This document shows positions 1 through 6,283 of a DNA stretch of 8,409 nt, one piece after another. Source of the stretch: an uncultured bacterium (GTDB lineage: Bacteria; Bacteroidota; Bacteroidia; Sphingobacteriales; Sphingobacteriaceae); NCBI GenBank assembly GCA_903958995.1, contig CAJBVG010000041.1, positions 1 through 8,409 on the forward strand. The letters run 5' to 3'. The notes below the pieces were generated by a model. The model worked only from the letters and a program-made list of their open reading frames with translations. It made no database searches and was not told the origin of the DNA. Made by a program: the position numbers and the translations under genes. How positions within the stretch are numbered: the first letter of the stretch is position 1; every line of letters starts with the position of its first letter.

Positions 1-1501
1 CACCTTTTGATAAGGCATAATCAACCCAACGCCAATCTAAATCTAAACGCAATGGGTTGGCATTAATTTCAATGGAAACATTATTCGCCGCACAGGCATC
101 GATAATCAATTTATGATTTATCGGATAACCTTGACGAGCGAGAAGTAAACGCCCAGTAGGATGCCCAAGCATAGTGGTATAAGGGTTCTCAATCGCTTTT
201 AACAAGCGATGGTTAGCTTTCTCCTCATCCATCTTTAAATTAGAGTGTACAGAAGCTACAATGAAATCGAATTTTGATAAGATATCCGACTCGTAATCTA
301 ATGAACCATCATTTAGGATATCCGACTCAATTCCTTTAAATATATGGAAGTCGGGATATTTAGCATTTAACATTTCAATTTCTGCATGTTGTGCTAATAC
401 TCTATCTACTTTCAGCCCATTTGCATAAAATGCCGATTGAGAGTGATCACAAATGCCCAAATAGGTATAACCTAATTGATGACAATACACCGCCATTTCT
501 TCGAGCGTATGTATTCCATCCGACCAAGTACTATGATTATGCAAGCTTCCTTTTAAATCTTCATCGCGTATTAATGTAGGTATTTTATGCGCTTTCGCTT
601 GTTCAACTTCTCGCAATCCTTCACGCATTGGAGTTGGAATAAATTGCATATTGATGCTTGCATAAATCTCTTCTTCAGAAGAAATATTTTTTAATCGCAA
701 TACAGGTTCATCAAATTCATCAAGCAAAGCAAGATGTTCTGGAGTAGCCGATTTTATGAAATTATCGATTACCCAATTTTCATCAGAAATAAAATCAATA
801 CATAGGCTAGACGCATTGTTGTATAAGCCTTTCCAAGCATCTCCTTCTAGATTCCCAGAGAAGCTTTCTATTGTAGAAATGTATTTACATACCTCATCTT
901 GCGATGATTTTCTTGCAGTAAACGTAAGCTCGGTTATAATTTCACAGTTTCGTGCTAATTGTCCTGATGCAAATAAAGAATTTCCTGTACCTATATTCAG
1001 TTCTTCTAAAAGAGTTAAAGCATTTGATAATAAAAGAGAACCTTTATTCATCAAATTAAACTCAATTAGTTTTTTAACTTCTTCTTGCGTTTTATAACCA
1101 AATCCTTTGGCTTCTATCAGTCTGTTTTCGATACAAGCATAATACAATTCGCCAATGGTATCAATGGATAATTGTTGCCAAATGATTTGAATTTTCTTTG
1201 GTCCAAGTCCTTTAATACTCAACATATCCAATAGTCCCGGAGGAGTGATGGCTTTTAACTCTTCAAGTTCTTGAATAGCATCGGTAGTGATGAATTCAAT
1301 GATTTTTCCTGCAACACTTTTCCCAACTCCTTCAATTTTCGCTAAATCATCTTCCGATTTTTCGGCAAGTAATTCGGCAAATTTCCCAAGCTTAAAGGAA
1401 GCATTATTGATGGATTTTATTTTGAATGAATTCCCATCGTGTAGCTCCATCAATTGCCCTAATAATTTTAAGGCCGAAACAATTTCCTTATTACTCTTCA
1501 T
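1..1501 (-). CDS. polX: PolX-family protein: HhH + degenerate polymerase X core + PHP nuclease domain (3' end cut by window)
   Basis: The frame is open from an ATG at 1499-1501 to the left edge, giving 500 residues. The N-terminus (NKEIVSALKLLGQLMELHDG) matches the usual PolX opening, which supports the start. Helix-hairpin-helix segments lie at about residues 55-66 (IEGVGKSVAGKI), 95-107 (SIKGLGPKKIQII) and 130-144. The PHP domain begins near residue 318. Its visible candidate metal ligands are H321 and H323 (HNHSTWSDG), D328, D352-H353 (CDHS), E392 (GIESDIL), H419 (ASVHS) and H447 (LGHPTGR). Family members are about 570 residues, so roughly 70 are missing, including the final D-x-H motif. 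Known PolX proteins combine gap-filling synthesis with a Mn-dependent PHP 3'-5' exonuclease in base-excision repair. Here the polymerase signature GS-x-RR...D-x-D reads GQLARNCEIITELT (180-193), with E191 and T193 where the aspartates should be. Synthesis is therefore doubtful, while nuclease activity is plausible. The gene starts one base after the sppA stop. Family assignment is firm; loss of polymerase activity is inferred. Confidence 0.93.
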   Translation of the reverse strand, partial: MKSNKEIVSALKLLGQLMELHDGNSFKIKSINNASFKLGKFAELLAEKSEDDLAKIEGVGKSVAGKIIEFITTDAIQELEELKAITPPGLLDMLSIKGLGPKKIQIIWQQLSIDTIGELYYACIENRLIEAKGFGYKTQEEVKKLIEFNLMNKGSLLLSNALTLLEELNIGTGNSLFASGQLARNCEIITELTFTARKSSQDEVCKYISTIESFSGNLEGDAWKGLYNNASSLCIDFISDENWVIDNFIKSATPEHLALLDEFDEPVLRLKNISSEEEIYASINMQFIPTPMREGLREVEQAKAHKIPTLIRDEDLKGSLHNHSTWSDGIHTLEEMAVYCHQLGYTYLGICDHSQSAFYANGLKVDRVLAQHAEIEMLNAKYPDFHIFKGIESDILNDGSLDYESDILSKFDFIVASVHSNLKMDEEKANHRLLKAIENPYTTMLGHPTGRLLLARQGYPINHKLIIDACAANNVSIEINANPLRLDLDWRWVDYALSKG

Positions 1502-1502
1502 C

Positions 1503-3272
1503 TTAATTAATCTCGAAGTTTAGTGGTAATCGAGTTTGAATTCCTTTGCTATTTTTAACTTGTTCTAATGATTTAATGTATGGTGCTAGAGCCTTGTATT
1601 CATTAGGCATTAAGTAGATACGAGCTTCATTTGAAAGTGATTTCATTATCTTATCGAAAGGATCTTCCATTTCAGGATAATTTACAATTCTATACTCTGT
1701 TAACTTTGCTTTTTTAGCTGCGATGTTTACAGCATCTTCTAAATTCCCTAATACGTCAACTAAGCCAATACGCTTCGCATCAATACCACTCCATACCCTA
1801 CCTTCGGCTATGCTTCTTACTTTATCAATTGGCATATGGCGACCTGCAGAAACCTTGTTTGTAAAATCTGCATAAATTCTATTGATTTCATTTTGGATGA
1901 TAAAACGTTCGGCAGGAGATAGGGGTTTTGTATAATTTCCTAAATCAGCATAATCGCCAATTTTCACTTGGTCGAATGTTATACCTAATTTGTTATTAAA
2001 GAATTTTTGCATGTTGAATAATACCCCAAACACACCTATAGAGCCTGTAATGCTTGTAGGTTCAGCAACAATAGTATCGGCAGCACAAGCAATGTAATAA
2101 CCACCAGAGGCAGCTACATCACCCATAGAAACGATTACAGGTTTTACTGCTTTCGCTAAAATTACTTCTCTCCAAATAACGTCAGATGCTAAGGCGCTTC
2201 CCCCAGGAGAGTTGATACGCAATACAATTGATTTGATCGATTTATCTAGTCTCGCTTTACGAATTTCATTCGATAGTTTTTCAGAGCCAATGCTTTCATC
2301 ATCACCACTACCACCGTTAATTTCACCATTTGCATAGATGATGGCTATTTTATCTTTTGCAATTGAAATTTCTGTTTTCATTGATTTCGAATATTTTCGA
2401 AGACTAATGAAATTAATTTCATTGCTATTAGCTTGTTTCGTTTGATGAGCAAATTTGTCAAGCAATTCATCTTTATAAATTAATGCATCTGCTATTTTGT
2501 AAGTAACGGCATCTTCAGCAGTTCTTACTTTTAATTTTTTTGCAATAGCAAATGTACTATCGTATGACAAATTTCGAGCGGTAGCAATATTTTGAACCAT
2601 ATGTCCGAATAATGCAGATAGGTACACATTCGTTTGCAGTTTATTGGAATCACTCATATGGTCTAACATATAAGGTTCTACTGCACTTTTGAAAGAACCA
2701 ACACGAATAATTTCTGGAGATATTTCGAGTTTTTCGAGTGCATGTTGAAAGAACATGTACTGAGCATTAACCCCTTTAAACTCTAATAAGCCTGAAGGGT
2801 TTAAAAATATACTATCTGAAACAGAAGCGATGTAATATGCTTTTTGAGTATAGTATTCGCTGTAAGCATAAATAAACTTATTGGATTCTTTAAACTTGAT
2901 TAATGCATTACGTATTTCTTCAACAGTAGATAATCCGGCATCGACAGCACTTAGGTCTAAAAATATACCATCAATATTTTCATCATTTTTAGCATTACGT
3001 ATGCTCGCTAAAATGTTATTGAGTCCTAATCGATTGTTATCAGCGAAGTTTAAAAAGCTAGGTAAATCGATTTGTTTATCGTTACTACGTTCGGAAATAG
3101 ATTCGTTTAATTGTATGTGTAAAATAGAATGTTCTTTAACATTCACTTTTTCATCAGAGCTGAGAGAGAGCACAGTACCAATAGAAACAAGTACGATTAC
3201 AAAGATGAGCAAAAGAATGGATAGGAAAGACCCTATCATGCTCGCAAAAACTGTTTTGAAAAATTGTTTCAT
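1503..3272 (-). CDS. sppA: Signal peptide peptidase SppA, 67K type
   Basis: This 589-residue protein is a membrane-bound serine protease of the S49 family. SppA proteins degrade signal peptides left in the membrane after secretion. A single hydrophobic segment at about residues 10-37 serves as the N-terminal anchor, with the rest predicted outside the cytoplasm. The protein has the two-domain 67K layout. The first half carries the general-base lysine in GSFKSAVEPY (K195). The second half carries the nucleophile in GDVAASGGYYIA (S389), followed by the conserved ITGSIGVFG segment (408-416). The K195/S389 pair and the total length agree well with E. coli SppA (K209/S409). Both catalytic residues are present, so it is probably active. 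The ATG start is the only one that includes the whole membrane anchor. It is transcribed divergently from folK and appears to be the first gene of an sppA-polX unit, its TAA lying one base before the polX ATG. Confidence 0.97.
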   Translation of the reverse strand: MKQFFKTVFASMIGSFLSILLLIFVIVLVSIGTVLSLSSDEKVNVKEHSILHIQLNESISERSNDKQIDLPSFLNFADNNRLGLNNILASIRNAKNDENIDGIFLDLSAVDAGLSTVEEIRNALIKFKESNKFIYAYSEYYTQKAYYIASVSDSIFLNPSGLLEFKGVNAQYMFFQHALEKLEISPEIIRVGSFKSAVEPYMLDHMSDSNKLQTNVYLSALFGHMVQNIATARNLSYDSTFAIAKKLKVRTAEDAVTYKIADALIYKDELLDKFAHQTKQANSNEINFISLRKYSKSMKTEISIAKDKIAIIYANGEINGGSGDDESIGSEKLSNEIRKARLDKSIKSIVLRINSPGGSALASDVIWREVILAKAVKPVIVSMGDVAASGGYYIACAADTIVAEPTSITGSIGVFGVLFNMQKFFNNKLGITFDQVKIGDYADLGNYTKPLSPAERFIIQNEINRIYADFTNKVSAGRHMPIDKVRSIAEGRVWSGIDAKRIGLVDVLGNLEDAVNIAAKKAKLTEYRIVNYPEMEDPFDKIMKSLSNEARIYLMPNEYKALAPYIKSLEQVKNSKGIQTRLPLNFEIN

Positions 3273-3325
3273 CTTATTTAGATTATATGCAATAATAATA
3301 ATAAAATCCCTTTATTTTTATAGCG
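3273..3325. promoter_or_regulatory. Divergent spacer between sppA and folK, probable back-to-back promoters
   Basis: Only 53 bp separate the two divergent start codons, so promoters for both genes probably overlap here or reach into the opposing gene. Reading towards sppA there is a TATAAT (complement of 3282-3287), but it would leave an untranslated leader of only about 10 bases. Reading towards folK, TATTTTTA at 3313-3320 resembles the Bacteroidota -7 element TAnnTTTG at seven of eight positions. I see no matching TTTG -33 box at the usual distance. The promoter role is inferred from gene arrangement; the specific boxes are weak. Confidence 0.4.
3291..3304. repeat. Short AAT trinucleotide repeat in the divergent spacer
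   Basis: Positions 3291-3304 read as AAT four times plus AA. The tract lies between the sppA and folK starts, inside the probable promoter region. Four units is short and may be chance in AT-rich DNA. Because the tract is in a promoter, any change in unit number would alter spacing for both genes. Confidence 0.6.
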
Positions 3326-3799
3326 ATGAAATCGATATTATTATTAGGGAGTAATTTAGAAAATCCTATTCAGCAGTTAGAGTTAGCTAAAATCAAACTC
3401 AAAGAAATTTTCGGTGAGCTAAAAGAGTCGTCAATCTACAAGACTGCAGCTTGGGGGAATACCAATCAATCCGATTTTTATAATCAGGCTATACATCTTG
3501 AAACAAATATGGACCCTGAACTGTTTATGAAAAAGTTAATTGATATAGAAGAGTCGATGGGTAGAACACGATTAAACAAGTGGGAGCCAAGAATTATCGA
3601 CATCGATATCATTGCAATGGAATCGGCTATAATTAAGGAAGAAAATTTGGAAGTTCCACACCCTCATATGCAGAATAGAATGTTTGTATTAGTACCAATG
3701 TTGGAATTGAGTCCAGATTGGATTCATCCAGTATTTCTAAAATCAATTTCTACATTAATTACAGAATGTAAAGATGAGTTAGCCGTAACTAAAATATAG
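3326..3799 (+). CDS. folK: 2-amino-4-hydroxy-6-hydroxymethyldihydropteridine diphosphokinase (HPPK)
   Basis: FolK transfers pyrophosphate from ATP to 6-hydroxymethyl-7,8-dihydropterin, a cytoplasmic step of folate biosynthesis just before dihydropteroate synthase. At 157 residues it matches the usual stand-alone HPPK length. The sequence shows the N-terminal LLLGSNL strand and loop (5-11), the pterin-side YKTAAWGNTNQSDFYNQA region (38-55), and the signature EESMGRTR...KWEPRIIDIDII (75-96). In that signature D92 and D94 are the expected magnesium ligands, and R82 and R89 lie in the ATP-binding region. The later PHPHMQNRMFVLVPM motif (111-125) carries H112 and R118. All key positions are kept, so the enzyme should be active. 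It is divergent from sppA and lies 47 bp ahead of the Hpt gene. Whether it is cotranscribed with the downstream relay genes cannot be told from the sequence, as no terminator is visible in that gap. Confidence 0.96.
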   Translation: MKSILLLGSNLENPIQQLELAKIKLKEIFGELKESSIYKTAAWGNTNQSDFYNQAIHLETNMDPELFMKKLIDIEESMGRTRLNKWEPRIIDIDIIAMESAIIKEENLEVPHPHMQNRMFVLVPMLELSPDWIHPVFLKSISTLITECKDELAVTKI

Positions 3800-3846
3800 T
3801 AAATGTTCAGAATAATTAATATCTTCATCTTATAATAAAGAATAAA

Positions 3847-4203
3847 GTGCCTAATACATACGATTTAACTTATTTGAAAGAAGTCTCTAAAGGAAACGAT
3901 GACTTTATGTTAGAAATGATTGATTTGTTTCTAACTAAAACGCCCGAAACCCTTTATATACTTGAGACGGCGATAAACGACATGAATTGGGATCAAGCTG
4001 GATTTTATGCACATAAATTAAAAGCTACCTATGCGTATATGGGGATGCACAATTTAAAAGACATATTAATCAAGATTGAAAAAAATTCAAAAGTATTATC
4101 GGAGTTAGAAAGTATTCCGGCATTATTTGAAATTTTAAAAACTAATACACAACCCGCTATGCAAGAAATTAACGAGTATAAATCGAGTCTTGTTAAAGCA
4201 TAA
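3847..4203 (+). CDS. Hpt domain phosphotransfer protein (GTG start)
   Basis: This 118-residue protein is essentially one histidine-containing phosphotransfer domain, a helical bundle that passes phosphate between response-regulator receiver domains in a multistep relay. The phospho-accepting histidine is H56 in YAHKLKATYAYMGMHNL (55-70), followed by the glycine (G66) and hydrophobic pattern typical of Hpt helices. It has no kinase ATPase domain, signal peptide or membrane segment, so it should be cytoplasmic. The start is a GTG at 3847: an in-frame stop lies upstream at 3817-3819 with no ATG between. Starting at the first internal ATG (M21) would remove the opening YDLTYLKEVSKGNDDF, which I recognise as the usual start of such proteins in this phylum. 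The CheY-like gene follows after 13 bp, so the two are probably cotranscribed and may exchange phosphate. No histidine kinase is in the window, so the upstream signal is unknown. Confidence 0.9.
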   Translation: MPNTYDLTYLKEVSKGNDDFMLEMIDLFLTKTPETLYILETAINDMNWDQAGFYAHKLKATYAYMGMHNLKDILIKIEKNSKVLSELESIPALFEILKTNTQPAMQEINEYKSSLVKA

Positions 4204-4216
4204 GAAAATTTGAAAT

Positions 4217-4582
4217 ATGAAAGTATTAATTGTTGATGATGAAGAAATGGCGATCAAATTGATCGAACATCAAATGATATCTGCAGGTTACGAAGTAGTA
4301 AGTTGTACTGACGGCAGAGAAGCATTAGAAATCATTAAAAATGAAACACCTGATTTAGTCATTTCTGATATTATGATGCCGTTTATGTCGGGATTAGAGT
4401 TGTTAGAAGTTATAAAAGTGGAGAACAAAAAGATTCCAGTGATTTTGATTTCAGCTTTAGATGATGTAGAGGTGATACAAACAGCAATTGGCATGGGAGC
4501 CGATGATTTTGTAATAAAGCCTGTAAATATGGATGAATTAATACTCCGTATTACTAAAGTGTTAGCCAACGCGAATAACTAA
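4217..4582 (+). CDS. Single-domain (CheY-like) response regulator
   Basis: The 121 residues make up one receiver domain and nothing else. The acidic pocket is D7/D8 (LIVDDEE), the phosphoacceptor is D51 (VISDIMMPFMSG), the switch residue is S79 (ILISALDD), and the conserved lysine is K101 followed by proline (FVIKPVNMDEL). All catalytic positions are present, so it should accept phosphate. Without a DNA-binding or enzymatic output domain it must act by protein contact, or as an intermediate that loads or drains phosphate through a partner such as the adjacent Hpt protein. The 13-bp spacing after the Hpt gene and shared strand suggest cotranscription. It is not PorX, the known T9SS regulator, because the large C-terminal PglZ-type domain is absent. 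The strong receiver match makes the family certain; the partner and role are not known. Confidence 0.95.
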   Translation: MKVLIVDDEEMAIKLIEHQMISAGYEVVSCTDGREALEIIKNETPDLVISDIMMPFMSGLELLEVIKVENKKIPVILISALDDVEVIQTAIGMGADDFVIKPVNMDELILRITKVLANANN

Positions 4583-4613
4583 TCACTTATATTCCATTTA
4601 TCAGTACTCTTTG

Positions 4614-4648
4614 GTAGAATTTTTGCTTATCTTATTTAAAAATTCTAC
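4614..4648. promoter_or_regulatory. Perfect 11-bp inverted repeat just upstream of the first choice-of-anchor B gene
   Basis: GTAGAATTTTT (4614-4624) and AAAAATTCTAC (4638-4648) are exact reverse complements separated by 13 bases. The right arm ends two bases before the ATG at 4651. As RNA this could form a hairpin that covers the translation start region. As DNA it could be a dimeric operator. It lies 31 bp after the response regulator stop, so a terminator role for the relay genes is a third option. However, the stem is AT-rich and no T-tract follows the right arm, which argues against a standard intrinsic terminator. The symmetry is a fact of the sequence; its function is inferred. Confidence 0.55.
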
Positions 4649-4650
4649 TT

Positions 4651-6252
4651 ATGAAAAGACTTGTACTTTTAGCTATTTCACTAATTTATAGTTGTTTAAG
4701 CTTTGCTCAATACAATTTATCGCAGTTGAGCACCTTGTCGATCGGCAACAATGGCTACGCCAATATATGGGGATATAAGCAAGGAAATAAGGAATACGCA
4801 CTATTAGGCTGTTCAGGTTCGAGTACACTTACCGATGCCTGCGCCATCATTAATATTACTTCACCATCAAATCCAGTTACTTTATTTAAAGTTCCAGGGC
4901 CACGTTCACTTTGGCGAGAAATTCGTACTTGGCAACATTACGCCTACATTACCACCGAACATTCGGACAATACTTTCGGAGTAACTATAGTTGATTTACA
5001 ATACTTACCTGATAGCATAAAAACCAAGCAATACACAGCCAATGGATTGATTAGTAATGTACATGCATTACATATCGATAATGGGTATTTATACTTATAT
5101 GGTGCCAATAATTCTGTATCATTAACAGGAGCATTAATTATTAATTTATCAGACCCTTGGAACCCAACGGTTGCTGGTGCTTACACTGGTAAATATGTTC
5201 ATGATGGTATTGTTAGAAACAATAAATTATATGCTGGAGAAATTAATAGTGGTACATTTTCTATTGTCGATGTGTCCAATAAATCAGCACCTGTTGTACT
5301 AAATACTCAACCAACTCCTTTTGAATTTACTCACAATACTTGGTTATCATCCAACAGTAATTATTTATATACTACAGATGAGAAGAAAGATGCGTTTGTT
5401 ACTTCTTATGACGTATCAGACCCTTTCAATATCAAAGAATTAGACAGGTATCGTCGCCAATATGCTAATGGTTCAATACCTCATAATACTTATGTATTAA
5501 ATGATTCTTTAGTAACAGGTTCCAATACCGATTTCTTATTAACTTCCTATTATACAGATGGTATTACCATTGTAGATGCTGCTCGTCCAGATAATTTAGT
5601 GGAAGTGGCACATTTTGATACGAGTCCTTTTTCTGGTGAAGGGTATAATGGGGCCTGGGGAGTTTATCCGTTTTTACCATCGGGCAAAGTACTTGTTTCA
5701 GACATGGAGTTAGGATTGTATGTATTGCAACCAAATTACCAAAGAGCTTGTTATGTAGAGGGCATCATTACTGATGTAGCTACTGGTTTAACAATACCTA
5801 ATGCAACGGTCATCTTCTTTAACAATGCGAAAGCTAAACTCGGAAAGTTAGACGGGAAATATAAAACAGGAATTGTTACGCAAGGTATTCAGGATGTAGT
5901 TTACACGGCTCCAGGGTACCAAAGCAAAACGGTTTCTGTAAATATGATAAGAGGAGTTGTTGTAAATCAAGATGTTGCCTTAAGTCCGATTGGTTTTGGC
6001 ATGGAACTAAATAGTTCGAAAGCCATTTCTGTATTCCCTAGTTCTGTAAAAAATGAGTTATACTTTAACAAAGCTAGTTCTAATAACATACATTTAGTAA
6101 TGCTAGACAATACCGGGAAAAAAGTATTAGAAAAAATACTTTTTGATAAAGAATGCAAAGTTGATGTTTCCACTTTGAAATCAGGTATGTATATTGTACA
6201 ACTTTTTGAAGAAAATAAATTACTTCAAACAGAGAAGATCATAAAAGAATAA
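4651..6252 (+). CDS. Choice-of-anchor B family secreted protein with T9SS sorting tail (paralogue A)
   Basis: This 533-residue exported protein opens with a signal peptide (MKRLVLLAIS...SFAQ, cleavage near residue 19). Residues about 30-360 form the choice-of-anchor B region, a family of LVIVD-type beta-propeller proteins of unknown biochemical role. Diagnostic segments include SLWREIRTW (87-95), YVHDGIV (182-188), FTHNTW (226-231), TTDE (241-244), HNTYV (278-282) and LPSGKVLVSDMELGLYV (342-358). Residues about 367-446 resemble a carboxypeptidase-regulatory-like Ig fold (VEGIITDVATG...VIFF). Residues about 458-531 form a T9SS type A-like sorting domain (VFPSS...VDVSTLKSGMYIVQLFE...KIIK), predicting passage through the type IX secretion system to the surface or medium. 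Relative to paralogue B there is an extra loop with C54 and C64. The gene lies downstream of the relay pair on the same strand and 31 bp before its paralogue. The substrate or ligand is unknown. Confidence 0.92.
   Translation: MKRLVLLAISLIYSCLSFAQYNLSQLSTLSIGNNGYANIWGYKQGNKEYALLGCSGSSTLTDACAIINITSPSNPVTLFKVPGPRSLWREIRTWQHYAYITTEHSDNTFGVTIVDLQYLPDSIKTKQYTANGLISNVHALHIDNGYLYLYGANNSVSLTGALIINLSDPWNPTVAGAYTGKYVHDGIVRNNKLYAGEINSGTFSIVDVSNKSAPVVLNTQPTPFEFTHNTWLSSNSNYLYTTDEKKDAFVTSYDVSDPFNIKELDRYRRQYANGSIPHNTYVLNDSLVTGSNTDFLLTSYYTDGITIVDAARPDNLVEVAHFDTSPFSGEGYNGAWGVYPFLPSGKVLVSDMELGLYVLQPNYQRACYVEGIITDVATGLTIPNATVIFFNNAKAKLGKLDGKYKTGIVTQGIQDVVYTAPGYQSKTVSVNMIRGVVVNQDVALSPIGFGMELNSSKAISVFPSSVKNELYFNKASSNNIHLVMLDNTGKKVLEKILFDKECKVDVSTLKSGMYIVQLFEENKLLQTEKIIKE
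5582..5606 (+). repeat. 25-bp exact match shared by the two paralogues (copy 1)
   Basis: The 25 bases at 5582-5606 occur unchanged at 7191-7215. Both copies encode the conserved RPDNLVEV segment of the choice-of-anchor B region. Shorter exact matches occur at 5150-5166 with 6762-6778 (17 bp) and at 5193-5207. They reflect the duplication that produced the two genes rather than a mobile or regulatory repeat. Confidence 0.8.
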
Positions 6253-6283
6253 GAACAAACACTCACTATAAAATATATTTAAT
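6253..6283 (+). promoter_or_regulatory. Short spacer with A/T-rich start context for paralogue B
   Basis: The 31-bp gap between the paralogue A stop and the TTG start contains no inverted repeat and no clear Shine-Dalgarno sequence. It is almost entirely A and T near the start (AAATATATTTAA), which fits the A-rich leaders of Bacteroidota translation starts. The lack of a terminator and the short gap support cotranscription of the two paralogues. Confidence 0.4.

Noticed and set aside
391..1523. Three plus-strand open frames (391-579, 756-1097, 1287-1523)
   Set aside because: They are antisense shadows of the polX frame, whose minus-strand translation has HhH and PHP motifs across the whole stretch.
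2881..3354. 157-codon plus-strand reading frame running into folK
   Set aside because: It is antisense to sppA, shows no recognisable domain, and lies opposite a gene with clear catalytic motifs; it also overlaps the folK start in another frame.
4288..4569. 93-codon minus-strand frame
   Set aside because: It is antisense to the response regulator, which retains every receiver-domain key residue.
4217..4582. Response regulator as the T9SS regulator PorX, given the nearby T9SS cargo
   Set aside because: PorX has a long C-terminal PglZ-type domain; this protein ends after the receiver domain.
4614..4648. Inverted repeat as a standard intrinsic terminator
   Set aside because: The stem is almost all A-T and no T-tract follows the right arm, so it is kept only as a possible regulatory symmetry.
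4646..4653. TACTTATG, a seven-of-eight match to the Bacteroidota -7 promoter element TAnnTTTG
   Set aside because: It overlaps the ATG of paralogue A and so cannot drive that gene with a normal leader.
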